DNA from: an uncultured Elusimicrobiales bacterium
Lineage (GTDB): Bacteria; Elusimicrobiota; Elusimicrobia; Elusimicrobiales; Elusimicrobiaceae
Reading direction: 5' to 3'
Length of the DNA stretch: 64,000 nt
NCBI GenBank assembly: GCA_944324115.1
Contig: CALUVB010000001.1
Coordinates: 1-64,000 of the forward strand
The notes beneath the pieces are model-generated. The model was given only the letters and a program-made list of their open reading frames with translations, was not told the DNA's origin and did not search any database. This document shows positions 16,834 to 26,228 of the stretch, in pieces. The translations under genes and the position numbers were made by a program. Numbering within the stretch: the first letter of the stretch is position 1; each line of letters starts with the position of its first letter.

Positions 16834-18651
16834 ATGGCATTTGAAAACAACCAGTCCGAAGGGCAAACCGATATAGCGCGTTTTTTGGAAAAGTTTAGCC
16901 AAGACGTATCTTCCTCTGACTTCTCTTTCAGCCGCCCTGAACCGCGGGAAAGCCGAAAATCCGCCTCTCTCTCTAACCAACAGAAATACCAGCAATCTTT
17001 TGAAAAACTAGAAGAAAAAATACGGGAGCTGGAAGATAAATTTGAAGCTTCTGCCGCCGTAAGCGAAGCGATTATGCGTGAGTTGGCTTTGAGCCGCAGC
17101 GCGGCGGAGGAAAACCGCAAAAGCAAAGAAGCTTTTATAGCCAGTATTTCGGCCACTATCGCCAATTTGAAGGAAAGCGTAGAAAACTTGTCCCGCGCCC
17201 AGCGTGCGCCCCGTTTGTATGACCCGGCGCCGGCCCCCGGCCGCGCTTTTGACGCGTTGCCGGCCGCCCAAACATCTGCCGAAGAATATTTGGCGATGAC
17301 ACATTATCGGCCGGAGAATTACCGCGCCGCCCAGCAAGCTAAACTGCATAGTGAACGAATGGAAAAAGAGCAGGCGTTGGCGGATTTGCGTGTAGTGCGT
17401 GCGGAAAAGGAGCGCGCTTTGACGGATTTAAATGATATGCGGGCGGAAAAAGACCAGGCCTTGTCTGCGTTGAGCAAAGCTCAGGTGGAAGCAAAACGCG
17501 CTTTGATGGATTTAACAATAGCCCGGGAAGAAAAAGACCGCGCCCAAGCGGAGAAAGACCGGGCCCAGTCAGACTTGCAGGTCATGCGCAGTCAAGCCCA
17601 AAGCGCGCTTTCGCATGTTAAAGAGGAGCGGGAGGCAAAAGAGCGTATTATTTCCAGTCTGCAGCAAAAGGCTTCCCAGCTTAAAGCGGTTAATGTGGCG
17701 TTGGACCGGGAAATCAAGCGGGTCCAGCAGGAAAAGATGGAAGCTTTGCGCAAATCTGCCGAACAGGCCAAAGAAATTCTGTCTTTGCGCGACGCGCTAA
17801 CCGCAGCCGAAGAACGCTTTAATTCATTTGATTTTGAAGGGCGTATCATTTCTATTAAACGCCATTATCAGCACAAAGTAAGCACATTGGAGAACCAGCT
17901 GCAGGAAATTTCTAATACCTGCATGAAGCAAGTGGAAGAAATTGAAGCGCTTAAGGAAGAAAATTTGAAGTTGCACAAGGTGGCTGAGGAAAGAGAGCAG
18001 CTGGCGGCTTTATATGAAGTGAAAACGCGCGAACTGGAAGAGCTGCAGGCTTCTGTGGCGCAGCTGCGTGCTGAAAACGATAATACCAACCAGGCGCGGT
18101 TGGCCGCGTTTACGCATCGTATGCAACACTTGCAGCAGGAACATGAAGAATTATCCCAGCGTTTAATGCAAGCGCAGCAGGCTTTGCAGTCTGTTACGGA
18201 AGAAAAGCAAACCTTGGAAGACAATTTTAAAGTATTGTTGGGTAAAATAGAGCAAAATGATGCGGTTATTGAAGAATTAAAACGGAAAATTGCTGTTTTG
18301 AGCCAAGAAAACCAAGAGCTGAAAAAAGAGCATTCTTCCACTCCGTCGGGACCTGTTTCCGCACCGGTAGTTCGCCAACCGGCCCCGGTGCGTCATCCTC
18401 TTGCCAAGCCGGCGGCTCCCGTTCGTACCGCCACGAAGGCGGCGCAAGATTCTTTGTCAGAACCGCAATCCGCACCCGTAGAAATGCAGAATACGCTGCA
18501 TTCCAAATTGCAGACAGACGCTGACTTGCCCGAAATACGGGTGGCAGACCCGGTCCCGCAGGAAGATCTTTATAATGGAGAGGACTTCTTGGAAAAAACG
18601 GACAGTTTTATTGGGCGAATGAAGTGGTCTATCTTCCGGGAAGACAAATAA
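16834..18651 (+). CDS. Long cytoplasmic coiled-coil protein, unknown
   Basis: 605 residues with no signal peptide or membrane segment. Residues ~50-120 and ~165-500 are continuous heptad-like Glu/Lys/Ala/Leu/Gln sequence, including imperfect internal repeats of the pattern ALxDLxxxRAEKxxA (~175-250). A Pro/Ala/Val-rich linker follows (~505-545), then a short acidic tail ending in FIGRMKWSIFREDK. The length suggests a filament or scaffold, perhaps in cell shape or division given murA, folC and ddl around it, but this is inference. It follows folC by 33 bp, with a GGCGGGG stretch as weak ribosome-binding site, and ends at a strong terminator. Confidence 0.8.
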   Translation: MAFENNQSEGQTDIARFLEKFSQDVSSSDFSFSRPEPRESRKSASLSNQQKYQQSFEKLEEKIRELEDKFEASAAVSEAIMRELALSRSAAEENRKSKEAFIASISATIANLKESVENLSRAQRAPRLYDPAPAPGRAFDALPAAQTSAEEYLAMTHYRPENYRAAQQAKLHSERMEKEQALADLRVVRAEKERALTDLNDMRAEKDQALSALSKAQVEAKRALMDLTIAREEKDRAQAEKDRAQSDLQVMRSQAQSALSHVKEEREAKERIISSLQQKASQLKAVNVALDREIKRVQQEKMEALRKSAEQAKEILSLRDALTAAEERFNSFDFEGRIISIKRHYQHKVSTLENQLQEISNTCMKQVEEIEALKEENLKLHKVAEEREQLAALYEVKTRELEELQASVAQLRAENDNTNQARLAAFTHRMQHLQQEHEELSQRLMQAQQALQSVTEEKQTLEDNFKVLLGKIEQNDAVIEELKRKIAVLSQENQELKKEHSSTPSGPVSAPVVRQPAPVRHPLAKPAAPVRTATKAAQDSLSEPQSAPVEMQNTLHSKLQTDADLPEIRVADPVPQEDLYNGEDFLEKTDSFIGRMKWSIFREDK

Positions 18652-18666
18652 ATTCAAATACATTTC

Positions 18667-18693
18667 AAAGCCTGATGTTCCATCAGGCTTTTT
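18667..18693 (+). terminator. Terminator before ddl
   Basis: 11-bp perfect stem AAAGCCTGATG/CATCAGGCTTT with a 3-base loop and T-tail. The ddl ATG is only 13 bp downstream, so some read-through or an internal promoter must feed ddl. Confidence 0.85.
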
Positions 18694-18706
18694 CACAGGG
18701 TAAAAA

Positions 18707-19786
18707 ATGACAGAACAGTTACAAGTGGCCGTATTGTACGGCGGCAAATCAACAGAACATGAAGTATCTATACACAGCGCGCAAACGGTGTGTGAGCAAT
18801 TGCTTAAAAACGCCCGCTACCGCGTATTGCCTATTTTTATTTCCAGAGAAGGACATTGGTTTTTGCAGGAAGTCTGCGGCGCCGCCACACCTGCCGACCA
18901 GCCTATTACGCCGGTTATTTCTCCCCAAGGCAGCTTGTATTTGCCGCAGCGTCAAGAATTTTTGAGTCCGGATATTTATTTCCCGGTGTTGCATGGTACC
19001 AATGGAGAAGACGGCACAATACAGGGGTTATTAGAATCATTAGATGTACCTTATGTGGGGTGCGGTGTGTTGGCTTCGGCGATGGGTATGGATAAAGAAG
19101 TAGCCAAGATATTGGCTTGGAAAAGGGGTATTCCCGTGTTGCCATACAAAAAGCTTTCCCGGGGGATTGCCTATGATAAAGCGGCGTTAGAAGCATGGGC
19201 TGTGCAAACTGGGCTGCCGGTATTTGTAAAACCCGTGCGGCTGGGATCTTCGGTAGGAGTAACTAAGGTTAAATCTACGGCGGCTTTGCACCAAGCTATA
19301 GAGTTCGCATTGCGTTTTGATACAGATGTATTGGTGGAAAAGGGCGTGGAAAGCCCCCAGGAAGTATTTTGCGCTTTATTGGGAGAGGGGGAGGAATTGC
19401 TTTCTTCCCAGTGTGGAGAACTCAAGAGTTTGGCAGGTGAGTTCTTTGATTACCAGGCCAAATATATTACGGCGGGCGGCTGTGAAACGCGTGTGCCGGC
19501 GGATTTGCCTAAAGAAACATTAGCCCAGCTTCGCCAGTATAGTGAGATTATATTTAAAGCATTGCGCGGAAGCGGTTTGGCGCGGGTGGATTTCTTGGTA
19601 GGAAAAGACGGGAAGGCTTGGTTTTCGGAAATCAATACCATTCCAGGGCTTTCTATGACCAGTTTGTATCCCCAGTTGTTTGAGGCGTCGGGGGTATCGT
19701 ATGCGCAGGTGTTGGAGCGGCTGATAGAGCTGGCCCGGCGCAACTGGGAACAGCGGCGCAGTATTTCTTTGGAGCGGGTAGGATAA
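18707..19786 (+). CDS. ddl: D-alanine--D-alanine ligase
   Basis: 359 residues. ATP-grasp enzyme making the D-Ala-D-Ala dipeptide of peptidoglycan. The N-terminus VLYGGKSTEHEVSIHSAQ, LHGTNGEDGTIQGLLE, VKPVRLGSSVGVTKV and the C-terminal SEINTIPGLSMTSLYPQL (metal-binding Glu/Asn and substrate loop) are all present, indicating a VanA-independent normal Ddl. Its last base overlaps the start of the next gene. Confidence 0.97.
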   Translation: MTEQLQVAVLYGGKSTEHEVSIHSAQTVCEQLLKNARYRVLPIFISREGHWFLQEVCGAATPADQPITPVISPQGSLYLPQRQEFLSPDIYFPVLHGTNGEDGTIQGLLESLDVPYVGCGVLASAMGMDKEVAKILAWKRGIPVLPYKKLSRGIAYDKAALEAWAVQTGLPVFVKPVRLGSSVGVTKVKSTAALHQAIEFALRFDTDVLVEKGVESPQEVFCALLGEGEELLSSQCGELKSLAGEFFDYQAKYITAGGCETRVPADLPKETLAQLRQYSEIIFKALRGSGLARVDFLVGKDGKAWFSEINTIPGLSMTSLYPQLFEASGVSYAQVLERLIELARRNWEQRRSISLERVG

Positions 19787-20256
19787 TGAAGGGGATTTGG
19801 CATCGTTTTGTGGAATTAGACTTTCGTGTACAGCTGGTGTTTGTTTTTTGTTTGTATGGTTTCCTGTTAAACTCCATGTTTTTATGTCGGGATATGCGCT
19901 ACGACGGCGTCTTGTTGCGGCTGCATTTGGGGTTTTGGGTGCTCTATGGCGGACAGATTGTGTTTATTCTGCTTAGAGAGCGTATGGTGTTTGTTTTATC
20001 TTTGCTTCAAGCCGTAGTGGCTTTTTTAACCAATGCGGATTTCTCTTTTGTACCCGTAGCGCGTTTGGTGGGATTTGTGGCTTATTGGTGGCAGGGGGGC
20101 TTTACGCTGGAAGGCATGGAAGTATATAAATATGTGTTTACTTCTGCTTGTTTGACGTTGGAATTATTAAAAACCTATTGGTTGTTTGCCTTGTTGCCGC
20201 CTCTAGTAAAGAGAAAAAAATCCTCGCAAGAGACTTATTCTAAAGAAACAGTTTAA
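19786..20256 (+). CDS. Small integral membrane protein, unknown
   Basis: 156 residues with about four hydrophobic helices (~15-33, 47-62, 66-85, 124-145) and a Lys-rich cytoplasmic tail. Overlaps the ddl stop by one base (TAATGA), so it is translationally coupled. I recognise no family. The position after ddl suggests an envelope role, which is inference only. Confidence 0.7.
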   Translation: MKGIWHRFVELDFRVQLVFVFCLYGFLLNSMFLCRDMRYDGVLLRLHLGFWVLYGGQIVFILLRERMVFVLSLLQAVVAFLTNADFSFVPVARLVGFVAYWWQGGFTLEGMEVYKYVFTSACLTLELLKTYWLFALLPPLVKRKKSSQETYSKETV

Positions 20257-20457
20257 TATTTTATTTACTCTTTTTGTTTCTGTCTCTTTTTTAGAACTCC
20301 CTAACAAATTGCTTAGCATTTGCGGCGGTACGGAATGCATGCCAGCAGGTGAACCGCGCGGCGCCTTTTTGGCTCGGCGTATTATGGCGGCAACTGCGAT
20401 GAGCGGAGCAGAATGCCCGCTCAAACAGCCGTACGCTCGGTGCCGGGGCGCTGAAAA
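20257..20457. other. GC-rich spacer between convergent genes
   Basis: 201 bp without a supported gene. The second half (20330-20450) is unusually GC-rich and CG-rich, like the spacers at 24325-24518 and 27620-28010. No T-tailed terminator is evident for either neighbour. Confidence 0.5.
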
Positions 20458-21618
20458 TTATTGATATTTGGCAATAAACGCTTCTTTAAACTGGCTGAAG
20501 GTGCCGGTTTCTATCGCTTGGCGTATATTTTCCATAGTGCGCGTTAAGAAACGGATATTATGCATAGAGAGCAAGCGGTGGCTAGTTAATTCTCCGCTGC
20601 GGAACAAATGGCTTAAATAGGCGCGTGAATAGTTCCGGCAGGCAAAGCAGTCACAATTGGCGTCTAGCGGCCGTTCGTCTAAACGGAAGCAGGCATTTTT
20701 GATATTCAAACGGCCTTCTTCAGTCATAACCATTCCATTGCGCGCCACACGGGTGGGCCACACGCAGTCAAACATATCCACTCCGCGTTCTACACAGTTT
20801 AATATTTCCACCGGGGTGCCCAGACCCATAAAATAGCGCGGTTTTTCTTCTGGGAGATTTTCAGTTACCGCCAAGACGGCTTCATTCATCTGCTTTGACG
20901 TTTCCCCTAAGGACAAGCCTCCTATGCAATAACCATGGGTGTCCAAAGAGGCCATATGCTGGGCCGCTTCTTTGCGCAAATCAGTGAAAATGGAGCCTTG
21001 AATAATACCAAAAAGCAGAGAGTTTCCTACCGTATAGGAGCCATCGGCCTTCGGGGCGATATGCTGTTGTGGAACGGTTTTTTTGTATTGCGCCGCTGCC
21101 CGTTCGGCCCAACGTTTTGTTTGTTCCAGCGCCAGGCGCGCATCGCGTTTGGAAGGATCTTTGGCATGGATGCATACGTCTAACATGGTCCAAATGTCAG
21201 AGCCGATCTCACTTTCAAATTCAATGACGTTTTCCGGCGTGAAAAGATGTTTGCTTCCGTCGTGATGAGAACGGAACAGCACGCCTTCTTCGCTGATTTT
21301 GCGCAGGGGGGATAAACTGTATACTTGGAAGCCGCCAGAATCGGTTAAAATGCTTCCGTTCCATTTCATAAATTGATGCAGCCCGCCCAAGGCCTGCAAG
21401 GTTTTCGTGCCGGGGCGTAAATATAAATGATATGTGTTGGAGAGCAAACATTCGGCATGAATATCCTGCAAATCTGCTGAAGTTAACGCTTTTACGCTGG
21501 CTTGGGTAGCCACCGGCATAAAAACGGGGGTTTTTACTTGGCCGTGTTTTGTATATAAAATACCAGTTCGGGCACGGGTTTGAGGGTCTTTTTTTAAGAT
21601 ACGAAAAGGGGAAATCAT
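20458..21618 (-). CDS. tgt: tRNA-guanine transglycosylase (queuine/preQ1)
   Basis: 386 residues. Exchanges G34 of GUN-anticodon tRNAs for preQ1. The catalytic Asp lies in LTDSGGFQVYSL (D93). The substrate loop reads GGLSLGET, the nucleophile region VDMFDCVWPTRVARNG, and the zinc site CDCFACRNYSRAYLSHL with a later SMHN is intact. queA, the next enzyme of the pathway, lies upstream on the same strand at 22.2-23.2 kb. A TGA-TAAAAT box ends six bases before the ATG without a Shine-Dalgarno, so this start is probably leaderless even though an RNA-like leader element sits 170 bp upstream. Confidence 0.97.
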   Translation of the reverse strand: MISPFRILKKDPQTRARTGILYTKHGQVKTPVFMPVATQASVKALTSADLQDIHAECLLSNTYHLYLRPGTKTLQALGGLHQFMKWNGSILTDSGGFQVYSLSPLRKISEEGVLFRSHHDGSKHLFTPENVIEFESEIGSDIWTMLDVCIHAKDPSKRDARLALEQTKRWAERAAAQYKKTVPQQHIAPKADGSYTVGNSLLFGIIQGSIFTDLRKEAAQHMASLDTHGYCIGGLSLGETSKQMNEAVLAVTENLPEEKPRYFMGLGTPVEILNCVERGVDMFDCVWPTRVARNGMVMTEEGRLNIKNACFRLDERPLDANCDCFACRNYSRAYLSHLFRSGELTSHRLLSMHNIRFLTRTMENIRQAIETGTFSQFKEAFIAKYQ

Positions 21619-21624
21619 ATATTT

Positions 21625-21630
21625 ATTTTA
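21625..21630 (-). promoter_or_regulatory. Extended -10 of tgt, leaderless start
   Basis: TGA-TAAAAT on the minus strand, six bases before the ATG at 21618. Confidence 0.5.
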
Positions 21631-21784
21631 TCATATGGGCGGGCGCTGCGTCTTGGGCGCAGAGCGTAAAAAAAGAGCATGGCGTGAGATAAAATAAAAA
21701 CCATACAGATACGCAGCGGGTTTGCTTATTGGCCGCATATGGCAGCGTTGTTTTCTCACGAGACACAGCAACAGATTATGCCGT

Positions 21785-21821
21785 AAAAAGGAACGCCTTT
21801 CCTAAGAAGGAAAGGCGTTCC
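21785..21821 (-). terminator. Terminator of the candidate RNA
   Basis: 13-bp perfect stem GGAACGCCTTTCC/GGAAAGGCGTTCC with a small loop. On the minus strand it is followed by TTTTT. About 170 bp upstream of tgt. Confidence 0.85.
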
Positions 21822-21910
21822 CTTGTGGTATACTGCCACCCTTTCTCCCCCCCGGGAAAACAGTAGGCAGTTGGAGAAAAAGATAGCCTATTAATATTAT
21901 TTTTTGTATA
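21785..21910 (-). ncRNA. Candidate structured small RNA or leader with pseudoknot and terminator
   Basis: A complete transcription unit without an ORF: promoter at 21917-21945, then two interleaved inverted repeats (21832-21837 with 21866-21871, ACTGCC/GGCAGT; 21841-21848 with 21873-21881, CTTTCTCC/GGAGAAAAA) that would form an H-type pseudoknot, then a 13-bp terminator hairpin and five T. It matches no RNA family I can name: it is not 6S, SRP or RNase P by eye, and the short preQ1 motif consensus is not evident. Its place in front of tgt makes a queuosine-linked regulator possible but unproven. Confidence 0.5.
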
Positions 21911-21916
21911 TAAAAA

Positions 21917-21945
21917 AGATTAGTAAATAAAAACGAACATGTCAA
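21917..21945 (-). promoter_or_regulatory. Promoter of the candidate RNA
   Basis: TTGACA (21940-21945), exactly 17 bp, TAATCT (21917-21922) on the minus strand, one of the best -35/-10 pairs in the window. The remaining gap to queA (21946-22172) shows no gene. Confidence 0.6.
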
Positions 21946-22172
21946 TAGGAAAAACAGTCTGTAGGCGGCAGGCGGCTTGTTAGTGTCTCAAGCAAGAAAG
22001 GGCACCAGATGCGGAAAATATGCCAAAGGCATATTGTGTTTTGGATAAACGAGACAGCGCGGCGTGCAGGAAGGGACTGCATGTTGTTGCGGCGGACCGA
22101 GTAAGAAATGCTTCTGTTACAAAAAAGATTTGTGCATTTCTCGGTTCAATAAGCTGAAGGATTATGCGTATT

Positions 22173-23207
22173 TTACAGAAGCAGCATGCTGTCTCCAAAC
22201 GAATAGAAGCGGTATTTTTTCTCCACTGCTTGGCTGTAAGCGCGGAAAATAAAATCTTCCGAGGCAAACGCAGTTACCATGCATAAAGGAGTGGAATCCG
22301 GGAAATGGAAGTTTGTAATAAAACAATCTATCGCTTTAAACTGATATCCAGGATAAATAAACAAATCGGTCCATTTTTTGCCGCTTTTTGTCAGTCCGTT
22401 CTCGGTAAAGCTTTCCAGCGTGCGCGTACTGGTCGTACCTACGGAAAAAATGCGTTTTCCCTCTTTGCGCGCGGCATTGATTGCAGCTGCCGTTTCGGCA
22501 GGCACTTCGGCCAGTTCCGGCAACATATGGTGTTGCTCCGGCTCTGTGCGCAGTGGTTTAAACGTGCCCCAGCCCACATGCAGGGTAATATAAACAATCT
22601 GTACGCCTTTGTCTTTCAATTTTTTTAGCAGTTCTTCTGTAAAGTGGAAGCCCGCCGTCGGCGCGGCGATGGATCCTTCATATTTGGCATAGACTGTTTG
22701 GTAGCGTTCTTTGTCTCCTGCCAAACTGGGGCTTAGGCCTTCGTGTTTACGGGCCTTTTCAATATATACCGGCAAAGGCATGAGGCCGTGCCCGTGGCAG
22801 AAGGGCAGGATATCTTCCTGGCTAAAACGTATCAGCACTTCATTATTTGCGGTTTTTCCTGTCATTTGGCCCCGCAAACCGTCTCCGAAATCCAATTCGG
22901 CGTTTTCTTTATAATCACGCGTCAGCACGGTCCATACGTGGGGATCTTGCTGGGGGCGCACCAGCAAAATCTCTACTTTTCCGCCGGTTTTCTTATGTGC
23001 AAAAAGCTTGGCGGGAAATACTTTGGTATTGTTTAGCACCAAGACGTCGCCGGGGTTAAAATATTCATGAATATCATGAAAAATGCGGTGTTCTATTGTT
23101 TGTGTGTCGCGGTGCAGCACCATTAGGCGCGAGCTGTCGCGCGGGGTGGCTGGCTGCTTGGCGATTAAAGGGTCAATATTAAATTGTTTAAAACGTTCAA
23201 AAGCCAT
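22173..23207 (-). CDS. queA: S-adenosylmethionine:tRNA ribosyltransferase-isomerase
   Basis: 344 residues. Adds the cyclopentene ring precursor to preQ1-tRNA, making epoxyqueuosine. DPLIAKQPATPRDSSRLMV, GDVLVLNNTKVFPAKLF, GSIAAPTAGFHFTEELL, LHVGWGTFKPLR and the C-terminal FITNFHFPDSTPLCMVTAF are family motifs. The start lies one base from the spoIID stop, so the two are coupled. Pathway partner of tgt downstream. Confidence 0.97.
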   Translation of the reverse strand: MAFERFKQFNIDPLIAKQPATPRDSSRLMVLHRDTQTIEHRIFHDIHEYFNPGDVLVLNNTKVFPAKLFAHKKTGGKVEILLVRPQQDPHVWTVLTRDYKENAELDFGDGLRGQMTGKTANNEVLIRFSQEDILPFCHGHGLMPLPVYIEKARKHEGLSPSLAGDKERYQTVYAKYEGSIAAPTAGFHFTEELLKKLKDKGVQIVYITLHVGWGTFKPLRTEPEQHHMLPELAEVPAETAAAINAARKEGKRIFSVGTTSTRTLESFTENGLTKSGKKWTDLFIYPGYQFKAIDCFITNFHFPDSTPLCMVTAFASEDFIFRAYSQAVEKKYRFYSFGDSMLLL

Positions 23208-23208
23208 A

Positions 23209-24324
23209 TCACTGCTCCGTTATTGTAGATGAAGGAAAATAATTGGACAAAATCTTCTTGTAATTTTTTCCGGCTTCCGCCATACCTTTAGCGCCGTCTT
23301 GGCACAACCCGACCCCATGGCCATAACCGTGCCCGGAGAACGTAAAACCGCCCGAAGATTTATCTATATCGGTGATTTTGCAGCTTCTAAGGACACTGCT
23401 GCCAACTGATAAGCGGAACTTGGGGCAAGAAAGTTCTTTTTTCCCTTTAGATGTGGCAAATAGAAGCGTTTCGGCGCGTTTGCTGGGGCTTTGTTTCCCG
23501 ATGCTGATTTTTTTGACATTGCCTTTTAAGCCATTTTTATTGACGAAATTATTGATAGATTTTTGAGGTACGGTTTTAGTCCAGCTGTAGCTTTTGCTGT
23601 GAGTGTCATACCCGCAAGAAGCGCCTTTTAAGGGTTTAATCGTGGGGGCGGAAGATCCTGTCCAGCTTTTTGCATCGTCTGTGCCGCCGCCGCAGTTGGC
23701 GTGATAATAGGTGTAGAAGGGTTTTTTCTGATAAGTGAGTATTTGCCCTTTAGTGGCTGTGACGGCTTGGCGCACACTGTCATATACTTTTCCTGAACCT
23801 TTATACATTTGGCTGCGAATGTCGCTGTATAAATCAAATTCTTTCTTCTTTTTATTTTTTATTTCCATCAGCGTATAGGTGCGGGCGGCGACGGCCTGGG
23901 CCTTCAGCGCTTCCAGCGGCCAGGAAGGACTCATTTCATAAGGCAGCACCCCCAGCAGATAATTTTCCATATCAGTATATTCAACCAGCTGGAATGTTTT
24001 CCCGGAAGGGACCGCATAAAGTTTACCGGTATAGCTGTTTTTTTGAAAGGTGAGCTTGACGCCGTGGGCGGGTTCTATGATTAAAGTGCCGTCGCTTCTT
24101 AAAGCTCCCAGCTGCAGTTTGCCGCCGCCTAATGCCTGTACGGAAAGAGATTCCGGCTTGCTGACTTTAAATTTTTTTTTGGAACCTTGCGCGTAAATAT
24201 AAACTAAGCCGGAGTTTTGGATTTGGGCGTTTTTTAAATTCTCAGCCAATAATATGCGCACTGTCTGCGCGCTGAGCGGAAAGGCACAGAACAAACAACA
24301 AGAAAGAATAAGCCATTTTTTCAT
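23209..24324 (-). CDS. Exported SpoIID/LytB-domain protein (likely glycan-strand hydrolase)
   Basis: 371 residues. Signal peptide MKKWLILSCCLFCAFPLSA. The SpoIID domain shows VEYTDMENYLLGVLPYEMSPSW, LEALKAQAVAARTYTL, AVTATKGQILTY, YYHANCGGGTDDAKS and the C-terminal GHGYGHGVGLCQDGAKGMA. SpoIID acts as a lytic transglycosylase on denuded glycan in Bacillus sporulation; in non-sporulating, diderm bacteria relatives are used for envelope remodelling. The catalytic Glu is probably in the YEMSPSW segment. Directly upstream of queA. No strong Shine-Dalgarno (GGGAAAC). Confidence 0.92.
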   Translation of the reverse strand: MKKWLILSCCLFCAFPLSAQTVRILLAENLKNAQIQNSGLVYIYAQGSKKKFKVSKPESLSVQALGGGKLQLGALRSDGTLIIEPAHGVKLTFQKNSYTGKLYAVPSGKTFQLVEYTDMENYLLGVLPYEMSPSWPLEALKAQAVAARTYTLMEIKNKKKKEFDLYSDIRSQMYKGSGKVYDSVRQAVTATKGQILTYQKKPFYTYYHANCGGGTDDAKSWTGSSAPTIKPLKGASCGYDTHSKSYSWTKTVPQKSINNFVNKNGLKGNVKKISIGKQSPSKRAETLLFATSKGKKELSCPKFRLSVGSSVLRSCKITDIDKSSGGFTFSGHGYGHGVGLCQDGAKGMAEAGKNYKKILSNYFPSSTITEQ

Positions 24325-24518
24325 ATCAGTTTCCCATAAGTTTAGGCATATGAGGCGTAAGCCCAGTTCGCTGCGGGGCCCGTTGTTGCGCCGCTATTAA
24401 GCGCTGTGCCCGACCGCGTTGCAGGGCCGCTTTGGAACGCCGGGCCGCTTTTAAAGGCTTCTTCCGGGCGGCCGATGCGGGAGCGGGCGGTTGGTCCCGG
24501 CACGCATACGGCTAAAAG
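24325..24518. other. GC-rich spacer between ruvB and spoIID
   Basis: 194 bp, very GC-rich in 24360-24500, with many short GC runs but no reading frame, clear hairpin with T-tail or promoter that I can support. Confidence 0.5.
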
Positions 24519-25541
24519 TTAAAATAACATGCCGTCTGTACGTTTTTTGCCCAAATGGTCGTATGCTTTTTTTGTAGCTACGCGGCCGCGTGGTGTGCGC
24601 GCAATAAAACCGGCTTTAATCAGATAAGGTTCTATAGCGTCTGTGAGCGTATCCACCGCTTCTGATACAGCAATAGCCAAATTTTCAACGCCAACAGGCC
24701 CTCCGCCAAAGCGGTCTATCAGCGCTTCCAAAATCCGTTTGTCTACGCTGTCTAAGCCTTCGCAGTCAATATCTAAAGAATCCATGGCGGTAACAGCAAT
24801 ATCACGTGTGATGACGCCCTGTCCTTTGACTTGCGCAAAATCGCGCGCGCGGCGCAGCAGGCGGTTGGCAATACGCGGTGTGCCGCGGGAACGTTTTGCC
24901 AGTTCCGTCAGTCCTTCGCGGTCAGCGGCGATATTAAGCAGCCGGGCCGAACGGGCCAAAATATCTGTAATTTCTTTAATTTCGTAAAAACCCAAATTAA
25001 ATACAATGCCAAAACGGTCGCGCAGCGGCCCGGTCAGAAGGCCGGAGCGAGTGGTGGCACCCACCAGCGTAAATTTAGGCACTGCCAGTTTAAGCGTGGT
25101 AGAGCCAGCGCCTTTGCCGGTATTGATAAAAAAAGTGAAATCTTCCATAGCGGGGTAAAGCGCTTCTTCCACAGTGGGGTTTAAGCGGTGTATTTCATCT
25201 ACAAATAAAATGTCCCCGTCGGAAAGTTCCGTAGTCAACATGGCGGCCAAATCCCCTGGGCGCGCCAGCACCGGGCCGGAAGTGGTTTTAATGTTAACGC
25301 CCATTTCTTTGGATAAAATGTTGGCTAATGTGGTTTTGCCAAGGCCCGGGGGGGAATAAAACAGACAATGGTCCAGCGCTTCGCCGCGGGAGCGGGCAGC
25401 CTGTATGAATATGCGTAAATTCTCTTTCAGTTTATCCTGTCCGACAAATTCATCTAGTGTCCCGGGGCGCAAAGCGGCTTCCAGGCCGGTGGATTCATCA
25501 GCCAGTTGGTGCACGTCTAACACTTCATTTTGATTGTTCAT
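24519..25541 (-). CDS. ruvB: Holliday junction branch migration ATPase RuvB
   Basis: 340 residues. Hexameric AAA+ motor pulling DNA through the RuvA-junction complex. [12 protein letters not shown], Walker [11 protein letters not shown] (~63-71), Walker B FVDEIHRL, sensor [18 protein letters not shown] and the C-terminal winged helix ([18 protein letters not shown]) are intact. Its ATG overlaps the ruvA stop by 4 bp, so it is coupled. Confidence 0.98.
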   Translation of the reverse strand: MNNQNEVLDVHQLADESTGLEAALRPGTLDEFVGQDKLKENLRIFIQAARSRGEALDHCLFYSPPGLGKTTLANILSKEMGVNIKTTSGPVLARPGDLAAMLTTELSDGDILFVDEIHRLNPTVEEALYPAMEDFTFFINTGKGAGSTTLKLAVPKFTLVGATTRSGLLTGPLRDRFGIVFNLGFYEIKEITDILARSARLLNIAADREGLTELAKRSRGTPRIANRLLRRARDFAQVKGQGVITRDIAVTAMDSLDIDCEGLDSVDKRILEALIDRFGGGPVGVENLAIAVSEAVDTLTDAIEPYLIKAGFIARTPRGRVATKKAYDHLGKKRTDGMLF

Positions 25542-26149
25542 TTTTTCAATACCCGCAGGGCTTCTTTAATAATATGTTCTATGTTTTCGTCAGGGCGTAT
25601 GCCTTCATTGTAGAGCTGTTCTATGGCGCGCCGGCTTTCGGCTGCGGAATAGCCCAATGCTTCCAGCGCTTGCAGCACCCCGCTCATATAAGGTGCGTCG
25701 TCTAAGACTTTGATTTTGCTGGAGCCTTGCACGCTGACGGCGTCTATTTTATCTTTGAGAGAGGCGATCAATTTTTCCGCCGTTTTGGCGGTAAAACCAA
25801 AAATACCTGTTAAAATTTTGGGGTCGCGCTTGACAATAGCCGCATGAAAATCCGCCACGGAACGTAATGCTTTGTTTAAAAATTCCAGCGCTTTTTTAGC
25901 CCCCGTATTGGGAATGGCAGTTTTAAACAGGGTCCAAAGTTCCTTATCTTCTTTGGATAAAAACCCATATAAGACAGTGCCGTCATAAGGAGAAATGGAT
26001 TCTGCGATATAAAGCGCAGCTTCACGTCCGGTTTCCAATTCCAGCGCGCTGCTTTTGGCCATATTTATTTCATAACCTACACCGCCGCAGACTAGGATAA
26101 TCGCGTCGTCTTTTATTTCCAGCACTTCTCCTTTGAGGTATGCAATCAT
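25538..26149 (-). CDS. ruvA: Holliday junction DNA-binding protein RuvA
   Basis: 203 residues. Tetrameric junction-binding subunit. The OB-fold N-terminus [19 protein letters not shown] is followed by VGYEI, helix-hairpin-helix regions ([21 protein letters not shown]) and the flexible linker, then the RuvB-binding domain III ([19 protein letters not shown]). Although it follows ruvC by 80 bp, it has its own extended -10 (TGC-TAGAAT) six bases before the ATG and no Shine-Dalgarno, so a leaderless internal promoter is likely. Confidence 0.96.
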   Translation of the reverse strand: MIAYLKGEVLEIKDDAIILVCGGVGYEINMAKSSALELETGREAALYIAESISPYDGTVLYGFLSKEDKELWTLFKTAIPNTGAKKALEFLNKALRSVADFHAAIVKRDPKILTGIFGFTAKTAEKLIASLKDKIDAVSVQGSSKIKVLDDAPYMSGVLQALEALGYSAAESRRAIEQLYNEGIRPDENIEHIIKEALRVLKK

Positions 26150-26155
26150 ATACTT

Positions 26156-26161
26156 ATTCTA
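26156..26161 (-). promoter_or_regulatory. Extended -10 of ruvA, leaderless start
   Basis: TGC-TAGAAT on the minus strand, six bases before the ATG at 26149, in the 79-bp ruvC-ruvA gap. Confidence 0.55.
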
Positions 26162-26228
26162 GCATATATGGCTGATTTCTTTGATGGGCTTTGCACGACA
26201 AAAAGAAGAAAATTATCTGCGGTATAAA

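Noticed and set aside
21832-21848. T-box-like GGGUGGCA string in the candidate RNA
   Set aside because: The rest of the T-box core (ACCGCG and specifier stem) is missing and tgt is not a typical T-box target.
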